Shown here in pieces: positions 1 through 10,249 of a DNA stretch of 64,000 nt (position 1 is the first letter of the stretch; each line of letters opens with the position of its first letter). Under the pieces are notes generated by a model. The model searched no databases, was not told the DNA's origin, and saw only the letters and a list, made by a program, of their open reading frames with translations. The stretch is taken from positions 992,001 to 1,056,000 of the forward strand of contig NZ_CP099734.1 in the NCBI RefSeq assembly GCF_025398175.1, read 5' to 3'. A program made the position numbers and the translations under genes. This DNA comes from Photobacterium sp. TY1-4 (GTDB taxonomy: Bacteria > Pseudomonadota > Gammaproteobacteria > Enterobacterales > Vibrionaceae).

Positions 1-589
1 GGACCATGTTGAGCTGATCAAGATCGTAGCCGTTGCGGACCCCGTCCTGATTCATCATATTGAGCACAATCTCACCGGCGCCGCGACGCTGAACTTCCTC
101 AACCCAGTCTTTGGTCTCCCAGCGGGTAGCTTGAGTGCGTTTCTCATCCCCGGTGAATTGGTAGACCTGATACTTGCTGCTTTCGGCATCAAAGTATGAG
201 TCGATACCGACCACAATGCATTGGACGCCGAATTTATCGGCCAATTGGGTGATCAGGTTCGGATCCGCCAGGGCCGGGGAGTTGATGGACACCTTGTCGG
301 CACCGAACTGTAAGATCCGGCTGGCGTCGTCGGCGGATTTGATCCCGCCGGCAACGCAGAACGGAATATCAATGACTTCAGCAACCCGGGCAACCCAGCT
401 TTTATCGACCACCCGGCCGTCGCTGGACGCGGTGATATCATAAAAGACCAGCTCATCGGCGCCTTCTTCGGCATAGCGTTTGGCCAGCGGGACGATATCG
501 CCGATGATTTCGTGGTTGCGAAACTGGACGCCTTTGACGACCTGGCCGTCCCGGACATCCAGGCAAGGAATAATACGTTTGGCTAACAT
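1..589 (-). CDS. hisF: Imidazole glycerol phosphate synthase subunit HisF (C-terminus cut by window edge)
   Basis: This is the cyclase subunit of imidazole glycerol phosphate synthase, which uses ammonia from HisH to turn PRFAR into IGP and AICAR in histidine synthesis. The reading frame starts at the ATG on the minus strand at 589-587 and reads [15 protein letters not shown], the family's typical N-terminus with catalytic Asp11. The FCVAGGI and VSINSPAL segments that bind phosphate are visible, and the frame stays open to base 1, giving about 196 of the usual ~257 residues. It lies 18 bp downstream of hisA in the his operon. The C-terminal end lies outside the window; nothing suggests that the gene is broken. 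Confidence 0.97.
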   Translation of the reverse strand, partial: MLAKRIIPCLDVRDGQVVKGVQFRNHEIIGDIVPLAKRYAEEGADELVFYDITASSDGRVVDKSWVARVAEVIDIPFCVAGGIKSADDASRILQFGADKVSINSPALADPNLITQLADKFGVQCIVVGIDSYFDAESSKYQVYQFTGDEKRTQATRWETKDWVEEVQRRGAGEIVLNMMNQDGVRNGYDLDQLNMV

Positions 590-607
590 GTGACTTCTCT
601 CCGTTGG

Positions 608-1369
<762 letters not shown>

Positions 1370-1377
1370 TCACTCAG

Positions 1378-2016
1378 TCACATCGTTAAAAAGTTTTTGA
1401 TCAACTGGGCGCCGGCCTTACTGGAGCGCTCCGGGTGGAACTGAACGCCGTAATAGTTCCCGCTTTGCACGGCGGCACTGAATGGCTGCCCGTATTCACA
1501 GCGCGCAATGGTGTATCCGGCCGGGGCCTCTGCGTCAGATACCGGCATGGCATAGCTGTGAACAAAGTAGAAATAGCTGCCTGCCGGAATATTGTTGAAC
1601 AAAGGATGTCCGGCGACCGGGGTGATGGTATTCCAGCCCATGTGCGGCAGTGGCAACTCGCCGGTCTGCATTTTTTTCACCGGCGCGTCACACAAACCCA
1701 GGCAGGTCACCAGCTCGCTCCCGCTCTGGCCATGTTCTTCTGACAATACTCCGAGCAGTTGCATTCCCAGACAGATCCCGAGCATTGGTTGTTTGATCTG
1801 CTTGATCAGTTCAATCAGATCGCGATCGCGCAAATTCTGCATTGCTTCACTGGCGGTGCCGACGCCGGGCAGAAACAGTTTGTCTGCCGCTAGCACCACC
1901 TCCGGATCCTTGCTGACCGTCACCTGGTAGCCCAATCGCTCAATGGCGAAGCGCACCGAGGAGACGTTGGCGCAGCCGGTATCGATGATGACAATACGCT
2001 GAGAATTGGTATCCAT
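1378..2016 (-). CDS. hisH: Imidazole glycerol phosphate synthase glutamine amidotransferase subunit HisH
   Basis: HisH is the class I glutaminase that supplies ammonia to HisF. The catalytic Cys is in [10 protein letters not shown] near residue 82, and the His and Glu of the triad are in VQFHPERS near the C-terminus. The length of 212 residues is slightly above the ~196 of E. coli because of a few extra N-terminal residues before [14 protein letters not shown]. The start codon ATG shares its A with the hisB stop codon (TAATG), so the two genes are probably translationally coupled. Confidence 0.96.
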   Translation of the reverse strand: MDTNSQRIVIIDTGCANVSSVRFAIERLGYQVTVSKDPEVVLAADKLFLPGVGTASEAMQNLRDRDLIELIKQIKQPMLGICLGMQLLGVLSEEHGQSGSELVTCLGLCDAPVKKMQTGELPLPHMGWNTITPVAGHPLFNNIPAGSYFYFVHSYAMPVSDAEAPAGYTIARCEYGQPFSAAVQSGNYYGVQFHPERSSKAGAQLIKNFLTM

Positions 2017-3086
2017 TACAGCACTCCTTTACTGCTCGGTAGCTCGTTGCCTTCAACCCGGATCGCCTGACGCAGGGTGCGGCCAAAGGCTTTGAACAGG
2101 CTCTCAACAATGTGGTGATCGTTGTCACCGGTTGATGAAAGGTGCAGGGTGCAGGCCAGCGTATCGGTCAGCGAGCGGAAAAAGTGCGACACCATTTCGG
2201 TGGACAGATCGCCGACCTGATCGCGACTGAACTTGGCCTCGAACTTCAGGTACGGGCGGCCGGACAGGTCCAGTGCGCATTGGGCCAGGCATTCGTCCAT
2301 TGGCAGGCTGAAGCCGAAACGGCCGATACCGCGTTTGTCACCCAGGGCTTCTTTCAGCGCCTGACCCAGGGCCAGCGCCGTGTCTTCGACGCTGTGGTGA
2401 TCATCGATGTGGAGGTCGCCGTCCACGCTCAGTTCCAGACGGAAACCGCCGTGGGTGGCAATCTGATCCAGCATGTGATCAAAGAAGCCCAGTCCGGTCT
2501 GGATCTGATTGCCGCCGGTCTCATCCAGGTTCACTTTCACCCGGATGTTGGTCTCTTTGGTGGTGCGGACTACTTCGGCGATCCGTGGGTTGGTGGTGAG
2601 ATCTTTGACGATCTGTGGCCAGCCCATGGTTTGCGGGTTGTACTGGATCCCGCGGATCGCCATGTTGTCTGCCAGTTGCAGATCCGTTGGGCGATCGCCG
2701 ATCACGGCCGAGTGCGCGAAATCAACCCGGCCTTTCTGGAGGTAATCTTTCACCATGCCCAGCTTGGGTTTGCGGCAGCTACAGTTATCTTCCTCGAAGT
2801 GCGGGCAGATCAGCACGTCTTCGAATTTGACTCCTTGCGAGGAGAAGATCGCCATCATCATATTGTGCGGCGCATCAAAATCGGGCTGCGGGTAGCTATC
2901 GGTTCCCAATCCGTCCTGATTGGTGACCATCACCAGTGTATAACCGGCCTCCTGAAGCTGGAGCAGCGCCGGAATAACGAACGGCTCCAGCTGGAGTTTG
3001 TCCAGCCGATCGACTTGAAAGTCGACCGGCGGCTCGACAATCAGGGTGCCGTCACGGTCGATAAAGAGTATTTTTTCCTTGCTCAC
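2016..3086 (-). CDS. hisB: Bifunctional histidinol-phosphatase / imidazoleglycerol-phosphate dehydratase HisB
   Basis: This fused enzyme catalyses two steps of histidine synthesis. The N-terminal HAD phosphatase (about residues 1-165) has the DRDGT motif (Asp10, Asp12), a zinc-binding cluster around [11 protein letters not shown], and the GDRPTD motif. The C-terminal dehydratase (about 170-356) has the metal-binding motifs [28 protein letters not shown] and [15 protein letters not shown]. The fused form is typical of gammaproteobacteria. Translation starts at a GTG (3086), giving [14 protein letters not shown]. The gene overlaps hisH by one base. Confidence 0.97.
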   Translation of the reverse strand: MSKEKILFIDRDGTLIVEPPVDFQVDRLDKLQLEPFVIPALLQLQEAGYTLVMVTNQDGLGTDSYPQPDFDAPHNMMMAIFSSQGVKFEDVLICPHFEEDNCSCRKPKLGMVKDYLQKGRVDFAHSAVIGDRPTDLQLADNMAIRGIQYNPQTMGWPQIVKDLTTNPRIAEVVRTTKETNIRVKVNLDETGGNQIQTGLGFFDHMLDQIATHGGFRLELSVDGDLHIDDHHSVEDTALALGQALKEALGDKRGIGRFGFSLPMDECLAQCALDLSGRPYLKFEAKFSRDQVGDLSTEMVSHFFRSLTDTLACTLHLSSTGDNDHHIVESLFKAFGRTLRQAIRVEGNELPSSKGVL

Positions 3087-3113
3087 AATTTCTTCCTTCG
3101 ATGTTAATCCGGC

Positions 3114-4166
3114 TTAGCGCTGGCTCAGTTGCTTGCGAATAAAGGCCAGGGTTTTCTCACATTCATCCCGGTTTCCGACACTGATGCGGATGCAGTTTTC
3201 GATCGGTGAGCGGCGCAGAATGATGCCGTGCTCCCACAGGGCGTTAAACAGGCTGTCGCCGTCCGGGAATTTCACCAGCAGATAGTTGCCGTAGCCTTCA
3301 AAGACGGTCACACCGTCCAGCATGCTGAGCCCGGCCTGGAGGTAAGCGCGGTTGGCGTTCAGATCCAAGACCTGGAATTTGGTTTTTGCCAGTCCGGCCG
3401 GAGCAAGTGCTTGCACCGCGATGTCGCTGACCGGAACAGGCACCGGGTAAGGGGCGATGATCTTCAGCATCAGTGCGATAATTTCCGGGCTGGCCAGCGT
3501 GAAGCCGCAGCGCAGCCCGGCCAGAGCAAACGCTTTGGACAGGGTGCGCAGGATCACCAGGTTCGGATAGCGCTCGAGCAGATCGACGGTGGACGCTTCC
3601 GGGCAGAAATCGATGTAGGCTTCATCCATCACCACAATGGCCTTGTCGGCGGTCATGTCCAGCAGGGCTTCGATATCGCGGCGGTCGATCAGGTTGCCGG
3701 TCGGGTTGTTGGGGCTACAGACGAACACCAGCTTGACGCGGTCCAGGTTGTCCCGGATGGCCGGCAGATCGAGCTGCCAATCTTCGGTTAACGGGACCGC
3801 TTTGGTTGCAATATCAAATGTCTCAGCGCTGATGGCATACATCCCGTACGTGGGCGGACAATAAAGGATGCTGTCAGTGTTGGGCTCACAGAAAGTCCGG
3901 ATCAGCAGCTCGATGCCTTCATCGGCACCCCGGGAAGTCAGGACTTGCTCGGCCGAGACCTTGGCATAATCGGCATAGGCCTGGATCAGTTCCTGTGGTT
4001 GGCAGGTGCTGTAGCGGTTGAGCCGATCGCATTGCAGCTTGTATTCATTGGCAAACGGCGATTCATTGGCGTTGAGCCAGATATCCCCGCTCCCCCCGAG
4101 GCGGCGGGCAGATTGATACGGGGTCAGGTTGCGGACCGTTTTACGGGCAAGTTTTGCAATCGTCAT
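3114..4166 (-). CDS. hisC: Histidinol-phosphate aminotransferase HisC
   Basis: HisC is the PLP-dependent aminotransferase that makes L-histidinol phosphate. It has fold-type I features: the substrate-binding WLNANESPF segment, SPNNPTGN, the MDEAYIDF motif with the Asp that contacts the pyridine nitrogen, and the Schiff-base Lys in [13 protein letters not shown]. The length is 350 residues, as in E. coli. It starts at an ATG two bases after the hisD stop codon and ends 27 bp before the hisB start. Confidence 0.97.
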   Translation of the reverse strand: MTIAKLARKTVRNLTPYQSARRLGGSGDIWLNANESPFANEYKLQCDRLNRYSTCQPQELIQAYADYAKVSAEQVLTSRGADEGIELLIRTFCEPNTDSILYCPPTYGMYAISAETFDIATKAVPLTEDWQLDLPAIRDNLDRVKLVFVCSPNNPTGNLIDRRDIEALLDMTADKAIVVMDEAYIDFCPEASTVDLLERYPNLVILRTLSKAFALAGLRCGFTLASPEIIALMLKIIAPYPVPVPVSDIAVQALAPAGLAKTKFQVLDLNANRAYLQAGLSMLDGVTVFEGYGNYLLVKFPDGDSLFNALWEHGIILRRSPIENCIRISVGNRDECEKTLAFIRKQLSQR

Positions 4167-4168
4167 GG

Positions 4169-5494
4169 TTAGGCTTCCTTGGCCGGCGACAAATCGTCCG
4201 GCTGAGCTTGTTGTAATTTTTCAATCCGAATCGTCACGGCCCGTTTGTGGGCATCCAGGCCTTCGGCTTCAGCCATGGTAACGACCGTGGGGGCCAACTG
4301 CTGCAAGCCGCTGGCCGATAATTCCTGGACGGTCATACGCTTCGAGAAATCTGCCAGCCCGAGGCTGGAATAGGTGCGAGTATACCCGTAAGTCGGCAAC
4401 ACGTGGTTGGTTCCTGAGGCGTAATCGCCCACGGATTCCGGTGACCAGCTGCCGAGGAAGATGGAGCCGGCATTGTCGAGTTGAGATACCAGTTCACGCG
4501 GGTTACGGGTCTGTACAATCAGGTGTTCCGGACCATAGTGGTTGGAAATTGACACGCACTGGGTGAGGGTATCGGCAATGATCAGCAGGCTTGAGCCCAG
4601 CGCCTGGCGGGCGATGTCGGCGCGGGGCAGCGCTTTCAGTTGCTGCTGAATGGCATCGGCGACCCGATCGGCCAGGCTCGGATCCGGCGTGACCAGCACC
4701 ACCTGGGAGTCGGGACCGTGTTCGGCCTGGCTCAGGAGATCGGCGGCAATGAAATCGGGATCCGCGGTGGCGTCGGCGATGACCAGCACTTCGGACGGCC
4801 CGGCCGGCATGTCGATCGCCGCACCGCGAAAATCGTTGCTGACCTGGCGTTTGGCTTCGGTGACATAGGCGTTGCCCGGGCCAAAGATCTTATCCACCTT
4901 GGTGACGCTCTCTGTTCCATACGCCATGGCAGCGACAGCCTGGGCGCCGCCGACGTTATAGACTTCATCAATCCCGCACAGTTGGGCGACATAAAGGATT
5001 TCATCGGCAATCGGGGGCGGCGAGCACAGCACCACTTTGCGGCACCCGGCGATCTGGGCCGGCACGCCGAGCATCAGTACGGTGGACGGTAGCGGCGCAC
5101 TGCCGCCCGGGATATACAGGCCCACCGAATTGATGGCACGGGTGATCTGTTCGCAGACCACGCCGGGTTGGGTTTCCACTCTGAGTGGCGCTGGCTTTTG
5201 TGCCTTGTGAAACGTCTTGATATTCCGGTATGCCTGTTGCAGTGCCTGCTTCATCTCATCGCTGAGGCGTGCTGCGGCGGCTTCGATTTCATCCTGGCCG
5301 ACGCGAATGTTCGCCGGGCGTACCCGGTCGAATTTTTCAGTCAGATCCAGCAGGGCTTCATCGCCGCGCTGACGGACATCGTCGATGACACCGGTGACGG
5401 TGGCTGAGATATCGGCGCCGGCGGCAATGGCCGGGCGCTGCAGGAGTGACTCGCGTTGCGCGTCGCTGAGGGATTGCCAGACTACAGTTTTCAT
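4169..5494 (-). CDS. hisD: Histidinol dehydrogenase HisD
   Basis: HisD oxidises histidinol to histidine in two NAD-dependent steps and needs zinc. The protein has the family signature around [16 protein letters not shown], the zinc and substrate site around [10 protein letters not shown], and the active-site SNHYGPEHL segment, and has the usual length of about 441 residues. I place the start at the ATG at 5494 rather than the GTG just before it, because a GGAG Shine-Dalgarno lies 7 bases upstream of the ATG. That motif sits within the end of hisG, whose stop codon is only four bases away. Confidence 0.96.
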   Translation of the reverse strand: MKTVVWQSLSDAQRESLLQRPAIAAGADISATVTGVIDDVRQRGDEALLDLTEKFDRVRPANIRVGQDEIEAAAARLSDEMKQALQQAYRNIKTFHKAQKPAPLRVETQPGVVCEQITRAINSVGLYIPGGSAPLPSTVLMLGVPAQIAGCRKVVLCSPPPIADEILYVAQLCGIDEVYNVGGAQAVAAMAYGTESVTKVDKIFGPGNAYVTEAKRQVSNDFRGAAIDMPAGPSEVLVIADATADPDFIAADLLSQAEHGPDSQVVLVTPDPSLADRVADAIQQQLKALPRADIARQALGSSLLIIADTLTQCVSISNHYGPEHLIVQTRNPRELVSQLDNAGSIFLGSWSPESVGDYASGTNHVLPTYGYTRTYSSLGLADFSKRMTVQELSASGLQQLAPTVVTMAEAEGLDAHKRAVTIRIEKLQQAQPDDLSPAKEA

Positions 5495-5498
5495 CACA

Positions 5499-6395
5499 TC
5501 ACTCCATCATCTTCTCAATCGGTAGCACCAGGATTGAGCTGGCGCCGAGCGCTTTGAGTTGCTCCATGGTTTCCCAGAACAGGTTCTCGGCACTGACCAG
5601 ATGAACGGCAACGCGCTGCTTGTCGGCGGCCAGCGGCAGAACCGTCGGATCTTCTGCACCCGGCAGCAGGGCGATAATTTGCTCCAGGCAGTCGGTCGGC
5701 GCGTGTAGCATGATGTATTTGGATTCTTTGGCCTGCAACACGCCCTGCATCCGGGTCAGCAGGCGCTCAATCAGGGCTTGCTTCTCGGCGCTGAATGCCC
5801 CGGGGCGCTGGATCAGCACGGCTTTGGAGCGCAGGATCACTTCGACTTCTTTCAGGCCGTTGGCTTCGAGAGTTGCACCGGTCGAGACCAAATCACAGAT
5901 AGCATCGGCGAGGCCGGCACGTGGCGCAACTTCCACCGAACCGTTGAGTAGACAGTGACTGAACTTCACGCCCTGCTCATCCATGTAGCGCTTGACCAAC
6001 TGCGGATAGGTGGTGGCAATGCGCTTGCCTTGCAGGTCTTGCGGACCGGTGTATTCGGCGTCTTTGTCGATCGCAATCGACAGGCGGCAGCCGCCGAAAT
6101 CCAGCCGACGCAGCAGTTCATAGTCGCACGGCTCATTCAGAGCGGCGCGCTCAAGGCCGACTTCCTCGAGTTCGTTTTCGCCAATCACGCCTAAATCAAC
6201 AACGCCATCCATGATCAGGCCCGGAATATCGTCATCACGGACCAGCAGCAGATCAATCGGCATGTTCTCGGAGTGAACGACCAGACGCTCCCCAATCAGG
6301 TTGAACTTCACACCGCAGCGGCGCAGCAGGTCCTGACACTCTTTGCTCAAGCGTCCTTTTTTCTGAATTGCGATTCGTAGTCGTTGTGTCTGCAT
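5499..6395 (-). CDS. hisG: ATP phosphoribosyltransferase HisG (long form)
   Basis: HisG catalyses the first committed step, joining ATP and PRPP, and is feedback-inhibited by histidine. At 298 residues it is the long, self-regulated form with a C-terminal ACT-like regulatory domain (about 225-298), so no hisZ is needed. The N-terminus [15 protein letters not shown] and the PRPP-binding region [14 protein letters not shown] are clear. It is the first structural gene after the attenuator and leader peptide. Confidence 0.97.
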   Translation of the reverse strand: MQTQRLRIAIQKKGRLSKECQDLLRRCGVKFNLIGERLVVHSENMPIDLLLVRDDDIPGLIMDGVVDLGVIGENELEEVGLERAALNEPCDYELLRRLDFGGCRLSIAIDKDAEYTGPQDLQGKRIATTYPQLVKRYMDEQGVKFSHCLLNGSVEVAPRAGLADAICDLVSTGATLEANGLKEVEVILRSKAVLIQRPGAFSAEKQALIERLLTRMQGVLQAKESKYIMLHAPTDCLEQIIALLPGAEDPTVLPLAADKQRVAVHLVSAENLFWETMEQLKALGASSILVLPIEKMME

Positions 6396-6431
6396 TGGTA
6401 TATCCCTGTATTCAATAATTTTTATGGCCTG

Positions 6432-6470
6432 AAAACGAAAAAGCCCTCGGAAGTAAGTTCTTCCGAGGGC
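6432..6470 (-). terminator. his operon attenuator (intrinsic terminator)
   Basis: On the minus strand a 10-bp perfect GC-rich stem (arms 6460-6469 and 6444-6453, loop 6454-6459) is followed by CTTTTTCGTTTTC. It lies between hisL and hisG, 36 bases before the hisG start, where the his attenuator is expected. When the leader is translated efficiently this hairpin should stop transcription; when ribosomes stall at the histidine codons an alternative fold should let it through. Confidence 0.92.
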
Positions 6471-6497
6471 CCTGAATTTGGTGGCTTCGATTGAGCG

Positions 6498-6524
6498 CTG
6501 GAAGAGTGTGTTGTCGTCTTCCAG
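6498..6524 (-). promoter_or_regulatory. Candidate his leader pause hairpin
   Basis: An inverted repeat with 8-bp arms CTGGAAGA (6498-6505) and TCTTCCAG (6517-6524) lies just after the hisL stop codon and before the attenuator. This is the position of the 1:2 pause structure in known his leaders. The role is inferred from position; pairing with the attenuator arms was not computed. Confidence 0.6.
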
Positions 6525-6548
6525 AGTGAGGCGTATCCTCCCGAAAGA

Positions 6549-6599
6549 CTAGTCAGGATGATGATGGTGATGATGTAGGCTAACCATATTGATACGCAT
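6549..6599 (-). CDS. hisL: his operon leader peptide HisL
   Basis: The 16-codon frame reads MRINMVSLHHHHHHPD and has six consecutive histidine codons (five CAT, one CAC). It ends at a TAG 25 bases upstream of the candidate pause hairpin and about 80 bases upstream of the attenuator. Scarcity of charged tRNA-His would stall the ribosome here and favour the antiterminator. The Shine-Dalgarno is weak (AGAG about 10 bases upstream). The gene is too short for ordinary gene callers. Confidence 0.93.
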   Translation of the reverse strand: MRINMVSLHHHHHHPD

Positions 6600-6785
6600 A
6601 AATATTTACTCTGATTAAATCGTTATTTACTCGTTGCTTGTTATTCACACTAACCAAGCTGATTTCATTTTGCAACAGGATTTTTGCCGAAAGATAAAAT
6701 TAAGTGAAATCTCTGTTGCACCGGGGGAACTTCCCGGGGCATGTAATTTTCCGGGGCATGGATTCAAGGAGGGTGGGCGGGCCCA

Positions 6786-6819
6786 GGTTTCCGGCAATAT
6801 TGCTGAGCTGCCGGAAACC
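6786..6819. repeat. Inverted repeat, 11-bp perfect arms
   Basis: GGTTTCCGGCA (6786-6796) and TGCCGGAAACC (6809-6819) form a perfect 11-bp stem with a 12-base loop, in the gene-poor gap beyond the his leader. Neither strand has a U-run after it, so it is not a standard terminator. Just before it, 6732-6759 contains two near-copies of TCCGGGGCATG. Confidence 0.7.
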
Positions 6820-6846
6820 AGACTACGGGAGCAGGTTACGATGCTG

Positions 6847-6947
6847 CTAGAGCTAGAGCTAGAGCTAGAGCTAGAGCTAGAGCTAGAGCTAGAGCTAGAG
6901 CTAGAGCTAGAGCTAGAGCTAGAGCTAGAGCTAGAGCTAGAGCTAGA
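6847..6947. repeat. Hexanucleotide microsatellite (CTAGAG)16.8
   Basis: Sixteen perfect CTAGAG units (6847-6942) are followed by a partial unit CTAGA. The tract has 17 CTAG tetramers in 101 bases. One minus-strand frame has an amber codon at every second codon, another reads as a Ser run, and a plus-strand frame reads Glu-Leu repeats. Because the unit is six bases long, changes in copy number would not shift a reading frame but would change spacing. No protein resembling a known family spans it. Confidence 0.97.
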
Positions 6948-7125
6948 CATAGATATCGAGCAGCCCTTTGCGGCGACGTTTTTTCGGTGGATCATGCGGA
7001 TTGTTCTGGGTTTCCTTCTCGGGTTCGGCAACTTTTTGCTTGCGCTCGTCAATCAGGGAGGCTTGCGTCACTTTCTTCAGTTGTTTCTGCGCCGTCAGGG
7101 GCAGTCGTTGATTAGGGTGAATCAT
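6943..7125 (-). CDS. Possible small basic protein, unrecognised
   Basis: A 60-residue frame starts at the ATG at 7125. It is rich in Lys, Arg, Gln and Glu and has a PPKKRRRKG stretch near the C-terminus. Its TAG stop codon is supplied by the partial last unit of the hexamer tract. The Shine-Dalgarno is weak, and I recognise no family. The charged composition looks more like a real small protein than the competing frames through the tract (Ser runs on this strand, Glu-Leu repeats on the other), but it may be chance. The rest of 6600-7373 has nothing further that I can support. Confidence 0.35.
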   Translation of the reverse strand: MIHPNQRLPLTAQKQLKKVTQASLIDERKQKVAEPEKETQNNPHDPPKKRRRKGLLDIYV

Positions 7126-7373
7126 CTCACAGTCTCTTGTGGTGGGGTTGCTTGTTTTATCGACAATGCGGATGAAGGATTGAGTGAAAAATGACCAGTG
7201 GGCAGGGTTGAAAGGGAGAACTCAGAGATGGTCCGTAAAAACGGGTGCAAGTGAATGTAATGTCATATCGCGTTGGCGATGGAAGCATGTGTAGGCTAAG
7301 GAAGGGAAATGAAGGGGGATATGGATGGCGCCTGACGGGATCCTGCAGGCACCAGATCGTGTCGAAGGCCGGC

Positions 7374-7895
7374 TTAGCCGCAGCACTTCTTGAATTTTTT
7401 ACCGCTGGCACACGGGCATGGATCATTGCGTCCGACCTTGTTGCTCGAGGCTGGCGTTGTAGCGGCCGGGATCTCAGGCTCACCAGCGTTCGGGTAGTCA
7501 CCGTCGATGTAATACCATTGCTGACGCTCTCCGACGGGTTCGCGGACAAAGCGGGATTTTTCATGGAGGCAATAGGTCTCGTCACCGTCACGATAAGTGG
7601 CTTTGAATTCGACAAATCCCTCGCCGTTGTCAGCAATTTCGCTGCTGATCACTGCCAGTTCCAGCCACTCGCTGTGGACGGACTCTGCGATGGCGTCCCG
7701 GTGCTGTTCAGCTTCGCAGCTCGGATGATAGGTCGCAACGACAAAGTCAACCAGGCCCAGAACGTGAGCGCTGTATCGGGCGCGCATCAGTTGTTCCGGG
7801 TGCTGTGCGTGACACGGGTCGAGATGGACGGGTTGGCAGCAAGCCGATAGCGGTTGTTTGCTGCCACAAGGACAAAGTTGGGTGGATGTGGTCAT
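7374..7895 (-). CDS. YchJ-family protein with SEC-C motifs at both ends
   Basis: The protein has 173 residues. It starts with a SEC-C zinc motif ([13 protein letters not shown]), has a central YchJ/NTF2-like domain (about 25-130) including [12 protein letters not shown], and ends with a second SEC-C motif ([19 protein letters not shown]). SEC-C tails coordinate zinc and, in SecA, bind SecB; the function of YchJ itself is unknown. A Pro/Ala/Thr-rich linker joins the domain to the C-terminal motif. It starts at an ATG three bases after the stop codon of the EAL-HDOD gene, so the two are probably cotranscribed. Confidence 0.85.
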   Translation of the reverse strand: MTTSTQLCPCGSKQPLSACCQPVHLDPCHAQHPEQLMRARYSAHVLGLVDFVVATYHPSCEAEQHRDAIAESVHSEWLELAVISSEIADNGEGFVEFKATYRDGDETYCLHEKSRFVREPVGERQQWYYIDGDYPNAGEPEIPAATTPASSNKVGRNDPCPCASGKKFKKCCG

Positions 7896-7898
7896 GTA

Positions 7899-9125
7899 TT
7901 ATTCGGCGGATGCTTTCTCAATAAAGGAACTCCATTGTAAAGATTCCAGATAGAGTTCTGCAACGACAGATTCAGCAACCGACAGGGTATTACACAGTTC
8001 AGTGACCTGCTCCCAGTCGGCTTGATCATAGGCTTGGCTGAGCTTCAGCAGTGCGCCGAGCTGGCCTTGCTGGTGGATGACGGCATCTTTCACTTCTTCG
8101 CTCAGCGGCAGTTGGGAAATGAGCTCTTCGATGGGGTGATCGAGCAGGGAATCGAGCAGGGAAAAGAGCCCGGCCAGGAACGCCTGGCTGCCGGAGACGG
8201 CTGGCGATAGTTTTTTACTGAGCCGCTCGCAAAACTGGGCCCGCTGAACCGAAAGGCCGTACAGGGAGCGGGGCTTTCTTTCCGTTGCATGCGCCGTGGC
8301 GACAAAGCTGATAAAGCGACGCAGCCGCTCTTCGCCGAGGTAAACCAACGCCTGCCGGAAGGAGGTGATCGGTTTGGCCAGCGAAGAGGTCATGTTGTTG
8401 ACATGACGCAGTAACTTGTAAGAGAGAGAGACATCATTGGCGATGATGGCCTCGACCGTCTTGTAGTCGACGTTATCCTGGCTGATTTCCTGGTACAGTC
8501 GCAGTGTCGTCAGCGCGCAGGGCGTGAGTGTTTTTCGCTGGATCATTTCCGGCCGGCTGAAGAAATAGCCCTGGAAAAAGTCGAATCCGGCTTCTCGGGC
8601 GGCCTCAAATTCCTCATGGGTCTCGACTTTTTCGGCCAGGAATTTCAGGTGCTCGACCCGCTCCCGCTGGCGACGAATAAAAAATCCGGCTTTGGCAATG
8701 GGAGTCGCCTGCACATCAAACTTGACGAAATGAACATACGGCAGGAAGCGGTTCCAGGCTTCACTGGGCACAAAGTCATCCAGTGCCAGCAGGTAGCCTT
8801 GCTGATGCAGCTCCATGATGGCTTCTAACAACTCATCCGTCGGCTCGCAGGTTTCCAGAATTTCAATGATGAAACTTTTTTTGGAGAACATCAGCGGGGT
8901 GCGTTGGATCAGGCTGCAATAGGGGAAATTGATAAACGCGAGTTTGCCCCCGGTGGCTTTTTTGGCACTGTGGGTGAAGAAATTATCGGCGAGCAACCGA
9001 TTGGTTGCCAGCTCATCTTCAACATCGGGAAAACAATTGTTGGGACCATCGCGAAACAGCAATTCGTAACCAACGGTTTCTTTGTTTCTGTTCAGAACAG
9101 GTTGTCGGGCGAGGTATGAATGCAT
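7899..9125 (-). CDS. EAL-HDOD domain signalling protein (YuxH-like)
   Basis: The protein has 408 residues. The N-terminal EAL domain (about 1-195) keeps ELLFR (matching ExLxR), the Asn in INFPY, the Glu in IEILE, the Asp pair in LALDDF, the Lys in VKFD and the Glu in EKVE, so c-di-GMP hydrolysis is possible, although DDFG is changed to DDFV. QGYFFSRP closes the domain. The C-terminal HDOD domain (about 200-390) includes DVSLSYKLLRHVN. Proteins of this architecture act on c-di-GMP or serve as signalling scaffolds; whether this one is catalytic cannot be told from sequence. No signal peptide or membrane segment is seen, so it is cytoplasmic. Confidence 0.88.
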   Translation of the reverse strand: MHSYLARQPVLNRNKETVGYELLFRDGPNNCFPDVEDELATNRLLADNFFTHSAKKATGGKLAFINFPYCSLIQRTPLMFSKKSFIIEILETCEPTDELLEAIMELHQQGYLLALDDFVPSEAWNRFLPYVHFVKFDVQATPIAKAGFFIRRQRERVEHLKFLAEKVETHEEFEAAREAGFDFFQGYFFSRPEMIQRKTLTPCALTTLRLYQEISQDNVDYKTVEAIIANDVSLSYKLLRHVNNMTSSLAKPITSFRQALVYLGEERLRRFISFVATAHATERKPRSLYGLSVQRAQFCERLSKKLSPAVSGSQAFLAGLFSLLDSLLDHPIEELISQLPLSEEVKDAVIHQQGQLGALLKLSQAYDQADWEQVTELCNTLSVAESVVAELYLESLQWSSFIEKASAE

Positions 9126-9475
9126 CTACGTTTTTGAATAATTGTGTTATACCGATGATCGCGGTGATTCTTAGGATAATGGCATTTGCATCAACCATAC
9201 TACAAAAGTTTTTGCTGCCACGGCGTGATAAAACTAGCAAACTGAGTATACAGGCTAACGCGATTATCAGCCTTTTTCCGCATAAATTATCCCTTACGCT
9301 CCCAGTTGTGACAAGGTTTGTGATGTAAAGCGCCATTCTCGCGCAATTGGCTTGCGTCTATGGATTCAGCTGCGTGAGCTGGGTGAGGCATTTACGGCCG
9401 TGAACCACAAAGGTACGCGTGCGGTACCCTTGTGAGCACGGGGAAGGTGTGGGGCGCGGCAATCTCTGCGACAGG
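9126..9475. other. Intergenic stretch between lpxH and the EAL-HDOD gene
   Basis: These 350 bases hold no convincing gene. A small stem (9409-9416 with 9424-9431, one G-T pair) lies about 45 bases beyond the lpxH stop codon and could be a weak terminator, but it lacks a U-run. The promoter of the EAL-HDOD gene is presumably near 9130-9250; I could not pick out convincing -35 and -10 boxes. Confidence 0.5.
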
Positions 9476-10207
9476 TTATGCCGGTGCAAACGTGCGGGTT
9501 TGCAGCTCGCATGTTTGCGGCGCGCAGACCAACACCGAGCCGTGATCGTACCAATCGCCCAGGACGATTCGCCGGGCTGGCTGGTCTTGCACCGTGAGCT
9601 GGTGGATAGCCGGTCGGTGGGTGTGACCGTGGATCATCGTGCTCACCTGATGCGCTGCCATGGCGTCCACGACGGCTGCCGGAGTTACGTCCATGATCGT
9701 TTGCTGTTTTTCCTGGTTTGCCGTGCTGCTGCTTTGGCGTAACCGGCTGCCGATACGGCGGCGCAGTGCCAGCGGCAGGCGCAGGAAGAGCCATTGAATC
9801 AGCGGATTGTGGACTTTCTTGCGGTATGCCTGATAGCCCTCATCCAGGGTACACAGGGTGTCGCCATGCAGGATCAGGGTTGGCTGACCGTACAGATCAA
9901 TCACCGTATGCTCTGGCAGCAGCGTCACGCCGGTCTCGCGGCTGAATTGTTTTCCGACCAGAAAATCCCGGTTGCCGTGGATGAAATAGCAAGGGATGCC
10001 CGAATCGGTCAGCTGTTTGAAGGCGGTTTTGATTTGTTGATGAAACGGCGAGTGGTCATCGTCACCCACCCACATCTCGAATAAATCGCCCAGCACATAC
10101 AGCGCATCGATCCCCTGTGTTTCCTCTTTCATAAAGGTCAGGAAGCAGTCGGTAATATCGGTGCGTTCGGCGCTGAGGTGTAGATCAGAAATAAATAATG
10201 TCGTCAT
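9476..10207 (-). CDS. lpxH: UDP-2,3-diacylglucosamine hydrolase LpxH
   Basis: LpxH removes UMP from UDP-2,3-diacylglucosamine to give lipid X in lipid A synthesis, at the inner face of the membrane. It is a calcineurin-like metallophosphoesterase with the full metal set visible: Asp8 and His10 (DLHL), Asp41 (GDLFE), Asn79 (GNRD), His114 (HGD), and His193, His195 and His197 (HGHTH). The length of 243 residues is normal. It follows ppiB on the same strand; a hairpin lies directly upstream of the ATG and I see no purine-rich Shine-Dalgarno. Confidence 0.96.
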   Translation of the reverse strand: MTTLFISDLHLSAERTDITDCFLTFMKEETQGIDALYVLGDLFEMWVGDDDHSPFHQQIKTAFKQLTDSGIPCYFIHGNRDFLVGKQFSRETGVTLLPEHTVIDLYGQPTLILHGDTLCTLDEGYQAYRKKVHNPLIQWLFLRLPLALRRRIGSRLRQSSSTANQEKQQTIMDVTPAAVVDAMAAHQVSTMIHGHTHRPAIHQLTVQDQPARRIVLGDWYDHGSVLVCAPQTCELQTRTFAPA

Positions 10208-10210
10208 AAG

Positions 10211-10237
10211 AAAGGAAGGGCGACCGGAAGGTCGCCC
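10211..10237 (-). terminator. Hairpin between ppiB and lpxH
   Basis: On the minus strand GGGCGACC and GGTCGCCC (10230-10237 and 10218-10225) form an 8-bp stem with a 4-base loop, followed by TTCCTTTCTT and then the lpxH ATG. It lies 12 bases beyond the ppiB stop codon, so it may terminate or attenuate ppiB transcripts. The pyrimidine tail is not a clean U-run. Confidence 0.6.
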
Positions 10238-10249
10238 AGAGAGTAGGAT

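Noticed and set aside
6847..6947. The tandem tract as a CRISPR array
   Set aside because: The unit is six bases with no spacers, and no cas gene is nearby.
6634..7194. A plus-strand 186-residue frame with Glu-Leu repeats, and a minus-strand frame with a poly-Ser run
   Set aside because: Both are products of the CTAGAG tract read in frames without stops; flanking residues resemble no protein, and no good ribosome site is seen.
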